This document shows, piece by piece, positions 22,843 to 36,300 of a stretch of 64,000 bases of DNA (its first letter is position 1; each line of letters begins with the position of its first letter). The notes under the pieces were generated by a model. That model did no database searches and was not told where the DNA came from. It saw only the letters and a program-made list of their open reading frames with translations. Made by a program: the position numbers and the translations under genes. The stretch is from NCBI RefSeq assembly GCF_009870125.1, contig NC_046680.1, positions 18,681,501-18,745,500 on the forward strand. Direction: 5' to 3'. This stretch comes from Drosophila pseudoobscura. Lineage: Eukaryota > Arthropoda > Insecta > Diptera > Drosophilidae.

Positions 22843-23404
22843 CTAAAAGAGAGACGAGACGAATGCTAGTACAATACCTGCCAATACGTTTTCTCATCGA
22901 TGTCTTCCTGGTGCTACTTATTGCGCATGCATTTCCATCGGACCGCACTCTTATCAGCGCACAATATTCTTATTTAAACTGCTTTTGTGTTCTGTTCCAG
23001 TTCGAAATTGCGACGATTTGTAAGGCGCTTGTGTGACGTCACTACTCGCTTGGACTCACACGATTTATTCACCTGTTGGGATTTCTGTTGGGGTTATTCC
23101 TCCTCTTCGCAGTGCACTCACTCCCGTTATCTTATCGGCCTTGCCTCGCAGCGGAGACGCAAAACTAGAGCAGCAGCAACAAATTAATAATATCGGATCG
23201 AAAAGCAGATTCAGAGCAGATTCAAAAGCAGATTCGACGATTCTAGTGTTTGACTGCCATTCCGTGCCAGCCACGCCCTCAGCATTGTACACTTTGCCCT
23301 CGGATTAGTAGGGAATTTTCAATGAATTTTCTTCGATGTGCCAGTGACCTGCCCGCAACGTCGTGTCTAATACTAATACTGGCAGAGTGAAAAAAATTAC
23401 TCAC

Positions 23405-23450
23405 CTGCGGGCTATGGGCACCGACCGACTGCTTCGGCTTCCCTTGGACT
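23405..23450 (-). other. Candidate noncoding first exon of the leucine-rich-repeat gene
   Basis: A strong donor, GCAG|GTGAGT, lies at 23405/23404 on the - strand. An initiator-like TCAGTC with A at 23450 lies 45 bases upstream of it. This gives a leader of about 46 nt plus two bases in exon 2. The transcription start is inferred from the initiator match only; a precise DPE is not evident. Confidence 0.45.
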
Positions 23451-23475
23451 GATAAGATAACCCTCTCGCTGATAA
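23441..23475 (-). promoter_or_regulatory. Core promoter with three GATA sites
   Basis: TGATAAG, AGATAA and a second TGATAAG fall within 30 bases of the candidate start site (+ strand 23450-23475). A further TTATCTTATC lies at 23128-23137 and a kappaB-like GGGAATTTTC at 23311-23320 in the first intron. GATA sites beside kappaB sites are known from fly immune and gut genes. Relevance here is inference. Confidence 0.4.
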
Positions 23476-26400
23476 GCAAAATCTGAGGCAAAAAGCATGC
23501 CGATAGTATTTTTTTCCCAACGAAAAAGTGTTGGTTAGGGCGATAAAAAGATCAGAGAACCGTTAAAAATATTGAAACCGTTTTTCGAAATTTTCTAAGC
23601 TCTTTCCCTCGTTGGAAAATGTCAACAAATCATCGCGCTGTCTGTCTGGGATTGCCACAATTGGAGTCGTTTAAGAGTGAATAGACTTGTCTGCCGCTGA
23701 AGTGCAAGTGCAACTGCAGCTGCAACAGCTGCTTAAACTGCTCGAGATTCGGGCGACAAATGGAGGCGACTTCGTCCTGATAGAGCATTAAAATTACCCA
23801 TACCCGGGGGCGGACCCCGGCCGGAGCAGGGAGGCGACCTCCAGACACCTTTAACCGGATTTTCTCGTATTGTAATGAAGCGTAAGGAAAACAGAAACGA
23901 CACCAACGACAGCGCGATAAAGATGCAATGCGAAATGAAAAATAAGACGAACCCAACTTCAGCCCGTCGCACCCCCTCCCATCCCATCCCAATCCGGAAA
24001 AAACAGGAGTCGGAAACAACAACAGCATTCAGTACTGACGTGTTGACAGAAGAATATTTGCGGCAAGGTGGGGTGAAATCTTAAAAAATAAAGTGGAAAA
24101 TTATATCAAAAAACCCATTGGAGATTGTATACTCTTAGAGTTGTTTAAGATATACATATGTACCTATATTAGTCTTCTATATATCTCTGGATCGTCGTCG
24201 TCGGTGCCAGCGAGCGAAGGGGATTGGAATTACTAGTATTAAGATTCTTTGATCTGTAGATACAAAAATTGCGTTTATTTCCACCAATAATTTTGAGTAG
24301 CTCACACAGATGCACTTCTTCGTTCGTAATCAAACGAGAAATCATAAGGCAACAGCAAATTAAATCTATCTGTAAGAGCTCCCATAAGCAATGTACTTTT
24401 TGCGAGGATTAGGGTATCAAAGAGAGTACGGTACGATTGTAAATGGTTAGCGACGACACAAATAGAAATAAGTGGATGCCAGGCATCGGGTGGGGTGCAG
24501 AATGGGGGCAGACAAAGTCGCCGAAGTTGAATGCAGAAGTCAGCGTAATGCCAAGGCTGATAAGCTCGCCAGGATACAAGTCTCTCATCCTCCACCGCCC
24601 ATCAAAAATCCCCGCCGACCGATGAATGTTCGCACTGATTTTAAAAAAAAAAATTTCCACTATTTAATGCGACAAGAGCGGAGAGCGATTGTCGGGCACA
24701 TTTTAAATTCTGTTGCCACACGCAACGCGGTCGCGGACGGATAACTGCACAGATAATGAGCAGCGCATCCCTCGCATCATTCGCATCGCATCCCATCCCT
24801 CCCCCCCTTCCGGCTGTAGCTCTGGCCACGGCCGTGTCCTTGCCGTTTTAATGAAGCGCAACGGCTTTGTTGCCGCGACTTTGCCTTTTGTCCTGCTCCA
24901 GCCGCATGCCATGCCCCTTCTTTGCATGGGATAATTAGCGGCCGCCGCGATGCAAAGTCATCGCTGGCGTTGGGAATTTGCACAGTTGAAATCACAAGTT
25001 AATGCCGCAACGGTCCACGGAGCCTGCCTCCGTGGCGGTCCTCTGTGTGCTTTTGTTAATGGATTGATTTTGATTTTGAATTTTCTGTCTCGTCTAATCT
25101 GGGGCTGACTGGGTGCTTGGACTTCAGCAGCCTCTAGCCTTAGAGCTCGCTCCGTTTTATTGGGCTATTTCAGGCGATTTTTTAATAAGAAAAGAAGTGC
25201 TTTTTATTTATTTTCGCGGCACTTAGTACGGCCCTGTCCCTGCCGCACCACCCGGAGTGCAGTCAAAGTTAAAGTTCAGTTGAATGACAGCTGCGGTGTC
25301 CGCGAGATAAGCGCTCCACCTCATCCCACCCACTGTCCCAGATGGAAGCAGAGTTACAGGCTCCGTCCGGCCCCCCACCCATCTGTCCATCTGCCAGAGG
25401 CAGCAGAAAGTGGAAACTGATAAAGGGAAAAGGCGAAATTCCTTGGGCTTCCTCAGGTGGAGAGCAGCTGGAACGGAAGTCCGCAGCTGAGATGGAGACT
25501 TGGAAATGGAAATGGAAAGGGACAGGGATAGCTACAGGGACACAGCGACACAGGAACAGCGACATGGGCATCTTGCTGGCTTAGCATTTCTTCAGATGTC
25601 ATAAAGATATCCCGCCAGAGAGCCATAGCCAGAGCCAAGGCCAGAGTCGGAGCACTTCCATTATGACTCCTTCTAATCGGCCTCATCAGAGAAATGTATC
25701 CACATACACTCTCGCCACATAAACGACCTAGTTCCGGGCTTTGATTATATTTTTATGCCTTAACGCCCTCCGAATAAGGTTGTTTTTTTTTATTGTCAGC
25801 CTTTGTCGGGGGTTGGGTGGAAAACAATTTGCTTCTATCTGCAGAACGATACGTCACAGAGAGGAATATTTTTGATACACGAAGCAATTTATAGCTCGGG
25901 AAGGGGGCGATAAAGAAGAGTCTTCAATTTGCATACTCCCTGAGCTGGAGCTGGGAATGTCCTCTAGACAATTATATTTATTATTATTCAGTTATGCTTG
26001 AAACAGGTGGGGTGGGGTGGCTCGTTAGTGGGGGTAGGGCATGAAACATTCCCGCCTAATGCCTGGAATTCTCTTGATTTAGCTTGAATCAAAGCGAGCA
26101 TTTCTGTTCTGTTCTGTTCTGGCCAAATATCTTGAATAGCAATAAATTTCGATTTTTGTCCACTTAAATGCTTTATGAATTATAAGCTTAAGACGCGCCA
26201 ACCGAAACCACTGAAACCACCCTGGCTCCCTGGCTCCCTGGCACTCGCTCGCACCCACTCGCACCCCTTTTGAGCAGGGCGGGAAAAAACTTTCTTGTTC
26301 TGACAACCTGGCAAAGATTTAGACAAAGACCAAGTCTAGAGCAAATGCCAGTTACTGATAGCAGCTCCTGTTCCTGCTTCTGCTCCTCCACCATCTCCTC

Positions 26401-29400
26401 GGGGGCTTGGAGAGATTTAAGCGGCCAGGCTGGAATTCAGAATTCAGAAGGAGTCGGGGACGGAGCTGCAGCTGGAGCTGGAGCTGAGGCATAAAAAAGC
26501 ACGGCCAAGCAGGAGGCAAGCCTTTCGCCAGGCCGGGCAAAGAAAGTCATAAATCAATTCGTATTAGTTTTATGAAATTTATACCTGCGGCGCACCACCA
26601 GCCAGGAGACAGCCAAGCCAAGGAGATGGAAGTACAGTAGCAGAACGGGTGGTGGAGCCAAGTGGGACAGAAAGTCCTTTGGCGGTTTAATGAGCAAATC
26701 TTTTTTGGCATCAGCACAAAGTGTTTTGGCGCCAAGCGTTTCCAATTAAGAACATAATTCATGCCCAGAGCTAAGACTCTGACTCTGACTCTGGCTGTCG
26801 CATCAACACACAAAGACAAACACATACCAAAGCACTATGGGACCGATCACCCCTATTTCTGGCCAGAACCCATTTTCCAAAATTAGTTAACCGATATAAC
26901 TTATATAAGCATATATTTTTTGCCAACTGTTTAACAGAGCTATTTGAAGTGAAATTTGTACAATTCATTTTTGGCTAATTTAAGCAACGAGCGCAGCATA
27001 GGTATGTCTGAAATTAGCAGACAAATTAAGTAGGCCAATCGCAAAGGCCGATTTCTTGTTTAATATTAACAATGGTGCAACGCCTTTTGTTGACGATAAC
27101 CCCGAGCGTTTCTGCTGCATTGCCTTTGACTGAAGGAAGCATGGACAGAAAGGATATGCCCATATGGAGATAAATACATTTATGGCTGCCCTAGCTTACA
27201 ATGAGGTCATACAAAATTATGTCAAAATTAAGCTTCAGACCTTAGGTTCTAAACGATGATGCGATGACGCGAAATAATTCCAATTAAAATTAACAAAGGC
27301 AAGGTCGTACCCAACAAGTTGGTTGGCTATTTGTATGCCTCCCTGAACGCTGTGCGAAGCACACAAATGGACAACACTTTCCCAGGACTTTTTCAAGGAA
27401 TATTCTGTGAAAACATAATACAATTCTGTGTCTCCCATTAGAAATAGGGCTTTTCTCACGCCCATTTTTGTCAAAATACCTTTTTTCTGGTTTTTATTAT
27501 TGCCACAAAAAGTTTTCTGGCTTCCCATAGTGCATAGGCACATCCACACATATTGATTCAGCTTACACAGATACATTCTCGTACAGGTTGCTACTTCAAT
27601 AAGAAGAAAAAGTTTACATAAATCTAAAGGAATATTTATTAGAATATTTCTTACCTTTTTGGTTGTTGATTCCTGGACGACGACTGCGCCGACTGCCATG
27701 GCACAGAATGGACACTGAAGGCGACCGACTTGCTTTGAATTATCGCCTGACAATGGGATTATCATTTTTACATTTTTCCATCCGCTCAGTGCCCAGGGCC
27801 CAGTGGGCGGACGCCAGAGTCGGCCTTGGCTTAGCCTCCCTGGGGGGTCATTCGCAGTTGCCATAATTATCATCGTAAATTACGGATGCAAAGAGGCAAA
27901 GGCAAAGCAAAGGCAAAACTTTTTGGATTTTATGAAAATGAATTGAGATTGGACCTGGTCTTGGAATGGAATCTGCAATTGATTTAAATAGTCGTAGCCG
28001 CGTTATACCACAGTCGGGACACTAAATCAAGGCAGCCAAAAAGCTAGCTTCTCTAAGAATCTCTACACGATGCCATCTCCAGGAGCAACACCAATTTTTT
28101 GGGGCAATAATCTGGCCAGCCAGAGGAGTGTCATAAATAATAATTAAACAACTCGCGTTGTTAAGTCTTTTTATTACGCGCCCAAGACAAACGACAGTTG
28201 ACAGCGGGGTGTGAGTGGCAGGATGAGGGCGGCCACGGGCAATGGGGGCATGCAGCATGCAGGATAAGGTGCCCAAAAGGCAAGACAAGGGAAGGCTTAG
28301 AGCGGTAGCATGTGCGAGACTCTCACAAACGCACACACACACACAGATTCAGCTTTTTTCGGAAGACGCACAATTTTCCACGCAAATACTTTTCCAGCCA
28401 GGACGAGGACAGCACATGAGCCACGGAATAGGCAGGGGGGCTGTTGTACGAACATCCCGTCCTCCCTCCTAGGCAGGTGCTTGTCCCGCCTTAGAGCGAG
28501 GAGGATGCTAAGACGTAATTAAGGAAAATAAATAATAATCGCCCAATGCAGGCAAGGCAGCCTCGCAAGGATGTGAGGGTATGCATGCCATTGCCATGTC
28601 CTGGCCTCCACTAGTCCTCTCGCCCCGTCTGGACGCGTGCGTGTCAGCTGGCTCTCTCCAGTTAAGCCCTCCTTGTCATATTCTTATACAATATCTTAAC
28701 ATGGAACATGGCAGAGACCGGCCCGGATGGGTGATGGGTCGGTCGCCTTTATTTACGTAAGCCATGCCCATACCCCAGTCCGATAGTCTGAGAGATGCAG
28801 AGGCACACTCCGGCTTTGGCCAGCAAGAATTATTATCATTTGATGGCTCTCGGTCTCCGGACTTTCCCAAAAAGGTTTAATGAGCTCAACAGGGTGGCGG
28901 TGATGGTCATTGGTCAGGGGTCAGGGGGAGTTTGGGACACCGAAACTATCTGTGTATGTCCCAGAAGAGATAAGTTTCACTAACGAATTGCCTTTTAATT
29001 GGCCATCCTAACTAGGGATAACTAAGCCAAAATGAGCATTCCGAAGAGTGTGGGATGCGATACAGAAAGCTCAGAAGGAACTATGAAAGATCGAACACGA
29101 TTCTCCTTTAATCTCAGCTGTGATTTTTTCGAAAAACACTGAGTTTGAGTAAACCACATAATGAGCCAGCTTCAATTTATTACCTCTCTTACCCAGAAGA
29201 GTGTATTTTTCTTCTATTTCGGCAACCTTCTCATGGACTAATTTTGCCGGGTGCAAACTGAAGATGTCTGCCTGCAAAGGAAGATGCCTCTCCCTTGCCC
29301 CCCTCCCTCCCACCATGTTTGGAACCGCTGCGGTCCTGCTTGCAAAGTGAATGTCACAAATCAAAGCGGAATTATTATTACTTATGACCATTTAATTGGA

Positions 29401-29501
29401 CTTGCGCTATATTCATTTGACTTTCGCTATGGTTTGTTTGCGCACTCAATTTGGCAAATGAATCGCCACCAACCACCCAGTACCCAGAAACCAAGGACCG
29501 G

Positions 29502-29549
29502 GACCCGGACCCGGACCCGGACCCGGACCCGCACCCGCACCCGCACCCC
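29502..29549. repeat. CCCGGA/CCCGCA hexanucleotide tandem
   Basis: Seven to eight hexamer units, CCCGGA changing to CCCGCA. It creates artificial open frames on both strands (DPDPDP and GSGSGS type), which I do not treat as genes. Confidence 0.85.
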
Positions 29550-31322
29550 GGTCGCATGGTGCAGGGAAACAGCAACCAGGAAACCCTCCAAAATGGAGCC
29601 ACCACCAAACCACTGTCAACTACTATTTTGGCTCGCGCGCTCATTAGTTTTATTGCCCCGCATATCAGTCAAAGCCGCAAAACTATTTATGTCCACTGTC
29701 CCCTCTAGTGTCCTGGCTGCCTGGGTCTGGCTGTCCGTCCTTTCTGGTGAAGCCAGGCGAGTCTCCTTTATGGTAGCTCTTGTTTTGTGCGCTCTAATTG
29801 CTGCTAAGAAATTTTTCTTTGATGGGAATTTGTTCTGTTGTGGCAAAAGGACCAATGGAATCTGCTAATGGAGCAGTCTACTTCCCCACCCTTTGGCGAT
29901 TCTTTGCCGAATTCGATTGAATTTTTCCCTAGTTCTGATCATTTTCCGGCCGAGAGTGTTGCTGAGCATCTCTTAATTATTATTGCATTATTCAGATTTA
30001 TTCCCCATTTGGCATCATTACGGCGATATGAAAAACTTTTCGAAAGCAAGATTTATGCTGCCACTCCAGGTCCTGCGGCCGACTCTCCTCTCTTCGGTCT
30101 ATCAACTTTTGGACCAAGGGAAAAGTTGTGGCAGCCTGCCGCAAGTACGCGGTGTACTCGTAGTTAGCTATGTAAATGTTTTCTTTTTCACCTGTTTACC
30201 TGTTTTCGTGTATTCCCATTTAAAACCCCTCGAAAACCGAGCGCCTACCGCCTTCCACTTGGACCTGCTAGAGTGGGCGTGGCTGTAATTTCATTCGTGA
30301 GCCAACCACAGGTCGGTTGCTGCAGAGCGGTGCTAGAAATTTTAATTAATGGATAAAGTTATGCGAAATTTCCATACATTCCCATCCTCCACGCACCTCC
30401 ATCGTCTTCCATGCAAAACGCCAGTGTGGTCTAAAATGGAATTAAACATTTTCTGTAAATATTTATGATCGAAAGGGGTTGGGAATTTGCTGGAATGAAC
30501 TATATGTAATAGGAAATAATTGCTGTAAAGGAAGGACTCCTATCTGAGGTTTTCAAGTCCCAAAATGTTGCAATATCTTTCTCCTATCAGTTCTCCTCTC
30601 AAAGGTTTAATCATGAAAGAGAAATGGAGAAAAAGAAGTTCTATATGCAGGTTCTTAATATTCGATACTTATGCTCGATAATTCAGGAGTTGAAATTATT
30701 GAGATCATATTTGTAGTGCGGGTATTCTGCCCATAACGATAGCCATTCCAATAGGACGATGCCTTATGGTTTGCGCTACCATTTGTTAACTTTATTAAAG
30801 CAACAGTGTATCTACTTATTGCAAAATTCATAAATCAAAAGAACACCCAATATGGAGGAGCTAAAGATGCTCTATAAATTTATAAGCAAGAGCCTTCTTG
30901 GGACTCAGCCGCCCATCGCCATTACCTATCTGGTTCGCTCCTTCTTACAATTTTAATTTAAAAGTTTGCGATAACAAATGATGCCCATCCCCTTCTATCC
31001 CCTTTACCATCCACACCACACATAAATACCCACACTCCCTGGCACACATGTACTTAAAATCAGAAATAATGTGCCTGATTTAGTAACCACACGGAGCCCC
31101 GCCCCATGCCCTCTACTGTCCTGCCACCCTGCCCAAGCCCAAGGAACCGCCGCGACCACCCACACCCTGCTATCTACGAATGTCTGCGGGATGTACGAGT
31201 AACAAAGGCGAACGAACGAAATAAAGAAATGAAAATAAGTAAACTTTGGCGCTAATAAATTGTTTCATATCTGCGGCGAAGATGTAAGAGGGCAAGAAAG
31301 AGATGGAAAGTGTTGGAAGACG

Positions 31323-31323
<1 letters not shown>

Positions 31324-31350
<27 letters not shown>
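31324..31350. repeat. (AG)n microsatellite
   Basis: About 13-14 uninterrupted AG units. The run also matches the GAGA-factor core, but no promoter signs accompany it. Confidence 0.9.
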
Positions 31351-31356
<6 letters not shown>

Positions 31357-32203
31357 CAGGCGAGCAGATAACTCATACGCCGCGTGCCACAAGTCACACT
31401 GAAACGAAGCTAAATGTGCTCCGCTCCTCTTCAAACGAGTTTTGCCATTTTTTTCTGCTTCTGCTGTACGTATGCATATTTATTTCCCCTTTGCTTATCA
31501 GTTACTTACCAAAAATTTCAAACAAGACCAAAAGACAGAGCAAGAGAGCGAAATAAAGCACATATGAGAAATGGCCAAACACATTACGACTGCAGCAGCA
31601 CATTAGACCCAAAGTGCCAGTGGCCATGGCGGGTAATGGTAGGGGTATTCCATCCACCAGACTCACCTCAAAGGAAGTGCATCCCGGCACAATTTATGAA
31701 GTCTTTCATGGAGCTCGCTGTCTTTTATTTAACGTCTGTATATATAGTAGATATACAAGTGACAATATATAAATGATAAATGCAACAAAGAAGATACTAA
31801 ATAACAACTGTAGCGTCGAAGCCGGGAATCCTCTCAAATATCTTTTAGAAATGAGTGGTCCAAACCTGGTCCATATTTCAGCCAATTCAAATAATGGGAT
31901 GTAGGGTCATTATGCATTTATTCGAATACCCACTTTAGATTGTTACAGTCTTTGAACTATGCTTTCATGCGTATGCTGGGGTGTTATCACGTCAATGTTG
32001 TCATCCGCTTGACGATTACGTCAGAAGTTGCAGGGAGTCTGGCAATCGAATCCAAGCCATCCACCAAGAATGCCAAGAGATTTTTTAGACGTTACTCAAA
32101 ATTGATCCGTTCTTCATGAGAACATATCCGATTCCATCCATTTTCCCGTTCTCCATTCTCGATTCCCCATTAAAAAACCAGTTTGCATATAAATTTGACA
32201 AAT

Positions 32204-32213
32204 TTTATTTATT
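32204..32213 (-). terminator. Candidate dve polyadenylation signals
   Basis: Two overlapping TTTATT on the + strand give AATAAATAAA on the - strand, about 980 bases past the dve stop codon. Earlier AATAAA matches exist immediately after the stop (33181-33186) and at 33056-33061, so the true end could be nearer. Confidence 0.35.
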
Positions 32214-33190
32214 TAATCATTTAATAATTGCTGGGGAATATAGTTCTATATATTACTATATATATAAAATGTCTGTGTTTATGAGTGTTTGTGTGTGTGT
32301 CTTTATTGGTAAGATTGTGTGTCTGTGTGTGTGCAGGTATGTGGATGCTTGCAATAAATTACAATATTACTATAATAGTTGTATACTGATCTAAAGACTT
32401 AGGTAACTAATGGAACAATTTATCAAACACTATTATTTTTCAGAGTGTAGTTTTAGTTAATTAAAAGGGGGATTGTGGAAGGGCTTAGGTATTAGATACC
32501 AAGTTATTGAAAGAAACGGATCATATGTTATACATGCTATATGCGGATGCCAAAAGGGGATATGTGCTAGGTATGGACAGGGGCGATGGCTTCTCAAATA
32601 AGGCAGGGCGGAGGACAACTAAACTTAGGCTAAAACTTAAACTGCAGATACAGATACTCGCACAAATGCAACTAGGCCAAAACAAAATTCACAATGCTCA
32701 AAGAATACGTACCTAGAATAACATACATTATATACAGATCGCAGATCGTAGACTACGACAACGACTCTCGAAAAAGTTTTCTTTCTTTGGTTTGCTTATT
32801 CTTAATGGGCTGCCGCTCTGTCTGCCCCTCTCTATCGAATTTCTAAGAACTAAATAGATACATAGATAGAAGTAGAAGTAGAAGTGGAGGAGAGTGCTAT
32901 ATATATTTGATAGGGCTCAAGTCTATCTGGTTATAAATTAGTTATACATGATCTATTTGCTCTAATTTTCGCTATCTGTTTCGCATACTGGTAACTTGTA
33001 ACTGGGTTAGTTCCTTCCGTCTAATAATACTTAGAGTGGACTAAACTAGGGATTATTTATTAGTTTATATAGTATATATGGTATAGTGTTTTTTCCATAA
33101 CTCCTGCGCCAGCGTAGTATGTGTGTGGTATGTGTCTCGCTCAAGTATTTACAAGGAAGAAATGCTTCGGCTACTTTGGATTTATTTGAA
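32214..33190 (-). other. Probable dve 3' untranslated region
   Basis: AT-rich noncoding sequence directly after the dve stop. It includes a TGTGTG-rich stretch near 32290-32340. The extent depends on which poly(A) signal is used. Confidence 0.45.
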
Positions 33191-33350
33191 TCAATCCCGC
33201 TCCTCGTACTTGGGCACAAAGGAGCTCAGGCCTCCCATCTGTCCGCACTGGTTGTTGTCGTACAGGGACATCTTGAGGCGCTTGCACTTGGCCCGACGGT
33301 TCTTGAACCAGAACTGCACATTTTTGCTCTCCAGACGCGGGAACTTTTGC
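33191..33350 (-). CDS. dve: dve last coding exon, end of homeodomain 2
   Basis: The acceptor CTTTCAG precedes 33350. The exon supplies the recognition helix NVQVWFKNRRAKCKR and the C-terminal tail ending EERD, then TGA. Lys follows Trp-Phe in the helix, the residue that sets TAATCC preference. The 90-nt intron 33351-33440 splits the homeodomain. Confidence 0.93.
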
Positions 33351-36300
33351 CTGAAAGGAGCAGATCAAACCAGAGAAACAGAGGAGTTAGCCGAAGATAC
33401 TGACAGGGATTACAGGATTACTTTGGATGGGGGAGCTCACCTATAGGGCATGGTGTTCAGGTCCTCCGTATACTTGAGGATCAGATTGTGCGAGGGATGC
33501 GTGTTCATGGCGAACCATTGCTCCAGCTTGGGCACCTCCGTGACCGGGTCGATGAAGGTGCGATTCCGCTTCCGGCGCTCCTCGTTCGAGATGCTCGACA
33601 GGTTGAGTCCGCCGCCGCCCCCCATCAGGGCGTTCGGCTGGATCCCGGCGGCAGCGGCCGCAGCAGCGGCATGATGGTGCGGATGGGCCGCGGCCGCCTG
33701 TCCAAAGGCCGGGATGTAGTGGCTCATGTACATGAAGGATTGCGAGAACATCGAATTGGGAACCATGGGAAAGGGCAGCTGGTCCTTGTGCGGCGCCACG
33801 GCACCAGAGAGGTCTGGCGAGGGCGAGCGGAACTCATCCAGGTGACTCACGTCATTCTCGTTGTCCTCCTCGTCATCGTCCATGTCCAGGTCGTCCTCCT
33901 CCTCCTTAGGAATGGTGCGCTTTGGCGTGGAGCTCACGACCTCGTGCTCGTGCTCGATGTGCGAGTGGCTGCTGCTGTTGTTGTTGTTGTTTAGGCTGGA
34001 GGCGGCATCCACCAGAGGTTCGGCCTCTGAATGGGGCACCTCCTCCACGTTGTGTGCGCTTTCCTTCTCGTTGTCTTGGACGTCACTGGCCTTCTCCTGG
34101 CGCTCCTCCTCGGTCTCTCTCAGATTGCCGTTAATCACATCGCTGCCGGCGCTCTTTACACGCTGTGGCTGCTGCTGCTGCTGATCCCCCTGATCCTCCT
34201 CCTCCTCCTCGTCCTGGTCCATCAGGGGCGAGCTGCGGTTGCGCTCGTGGGTGGTGAGTGAGAGCGGCAACTGGGGCGTGTTGGGGCGACTTGGCTCCTC
34301 CTCCATCTCGTCGGAGTGCTGCGACATGGTGTCGATGTCCTCCGATTTCAGGCTCATGGGGCTCTTTAAATAATCGTGCGTCATGGAAAGATTCCCCATG
34401 CTCATCGGCTGGCTGCCGGCACTGCTGCTCGAATTCTGGCCAAGAGGGGCGTGCTGGCTGAGGTAGCCGTTCATGGCGGCGTGACCCAGAGCGCTCATGG
34501 CACTGCCCAGACTCCCGCCCCGCATCTCAGCCCGCTTCTGGGCAGCCCGTGCGTTCTTGAACCAGTACACAACGTTGTTGACGTCGAGCGGCTTGCGACC
34601 GCGGCGCGACTCCAAGGTATTCAGCTGCACCACATAGGTCTGGATCTGCTGGCGCGAGGGATGGGGATTCTCCTGGAACCACTTCTGCAGTTTGGGCAGC
34701 TCCATCTCCGGGTCGAAGCTGGTGCGCATGCGTGTCTTCTGGTTAGGATACTGTGGGCCGTGACCGTGGGTGGCTCCGTGGTGGTGGTGATGATGCATAG
34801 ACGCGGCATGCATAGGATGCACCAGCATGCTACTATGGTGACCCGCGGCCGCCGCCTGACCTCCGGTGGCATGGTGAACAGCGGCTTCGTTTGCCAGTAG
34901 CAGACTCTCCCGACTGCCCATCGATCCTAGAGGATTGTTCACAGCTGCCCCCCCAGCGACAGCCGCATGGGCAGCTGCTGCCGCCGCCGCTGCAGCCATG
35001 GCCGAGCCAACGGGGAAGTCCATATCCCCGGGCACGGGCACGGGTACGGCCGACGGAGCCGTCATGAAGGGCAGCATCTTGGGCGCCATGGCCGCCTGTG
35101 GCGAGAGCTGGTTGGACCACCACTGGTCGAACTTGCGGCGCAGATCCTCGGACATCTCCCCGCCGGGCATGGCGTACGTGTTCTGGTGCGAGCTGCGGCA
35201 GATCTGCGAGAGGGTTACCTGTCATCGATAACGAAAAAAAAGGGAAAAACCAAAGCGAAATGCAGGGGATTAGTCGATGGAACCTTGGAGCATGGAACGA
35301 GGGCTGTACATGAGCAACTGTCAACAGTAGCTGCACTAAGACCCACCAGCCAGTCAACCACCCAACCAGTAAGCGGCTGTCATAAAAATCACAGACAGAG
35401 GAGGAGGGAGGAGGCACTGCCTCAAGTGCACGGATTTACTTAGCCATAAAGGAGCGAAGGCGAATGCGACTCCGAAATTGCCTATTACGATATAGAACCC
35501 GGGTCTGATACCGCCCGACCGACCCATGGCGATATTAACTGACTGTTGCCTATTGTGCCCCTCCCCCTTGCACATTACTCGCCTCATTCCTCCTCATCCT
35601 CATGGCAACGAATCGAAGGCGATAAATAGATAGTCCCTGATAGGCAGCGACACATCAGCTTATGGCGATTAAAACTGAATTTAACAAACAGAAATAGAAT
35701 CGAAACTCATTCGCCAAAGGTGGGGATAGCTTCTCCTCTAGGGTATCGCGTATTAAATGCTCATAGATATTGCTTTGTCTCTTGTCTGTTGTCTGTTGCG
35801 CCAACGGTAATAGATAATGTCTCTGTCTGCGTCTCTGTTGTGGTTCTTTTTTTGTGGTTCTGGTTCTGGTTGTGCTTCTGCTTCTGCTTCTGGGTCTGCT
35901 ATCAGCTAAGGAGGCGCCCCAAATCACTTAAGCTGCTCAAAACACACGAGCACCCGGGTCAGCAGGAGGGGGTGGGGCGGTAGGCGGTTGGCGGTTGGGT
36001 GAGGCAGACACCTAATTGTAAATAAAATGGGTTGACGCTTCTTACGTTATGTGGGGGGGTATTATTGAATTGATTTTCATATCGCCGTTCCACAAAGCTC
36101 CTATACGGACACGAACACCCGGAGAACCTTAACACAGCAGGGGGGAAATGAGAGGGAGTGGGAAAGGCAGAGTAGCAGGGCTAGGAAGAGCTATCAGACA
36201 ACACACCGAATGGGTAGAAATTATGGTAAATGCTTATCATGTGATTAGGAGGGGCGACAACTGCCTTCGGCCTGCTTTGCTTTGCTAATATTAATCAGGT

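Larger units (their letters stand above)
23476..32203. other. Intergenic region of about 8.7 kb
   Basis: No supported gene. The longest open frame is 212 codons on the - strand (27873-27235), with no recognisable domain. Simple repeats include CCCGGA/CCCGCA units at 29502-29549 and an AG run at 31324-31350. The interval runs from the promoter of the leucine-rich-repeat gene to the 3' end of dve and may hold enhancers of either. Confidence 0.5.

Noticed and set aside
22838..22948. Longer N-terminus for the leucine-rich-repeat protein from the ATG at 22948
   Set aside because: The added residues precede a clear signal peptide, and a strong splice acceptor lies two bases before the ATG at 22840, so the upstream part is intron.
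29251..29868. 205-codon + strand open frame
   Set aside because: Its openness comes largely from the CCCGGA/CCCGCA repeat (RTRTRT-type peptide). The rest resembles nothing known to me.
33437..35170. Dve starting at the internal Met at 35170
   Set aside because: The frame is open upstream to a good acceptor and joins in phase to exons encoding the conserved globular domain.
33450..35443. + strand open frames of 70-174 codons opposite the dve main exon
   Set aside because: Shadows of the homeodomain exon; composition mirrors the Gln, Ala and acidic tracts of Dve.
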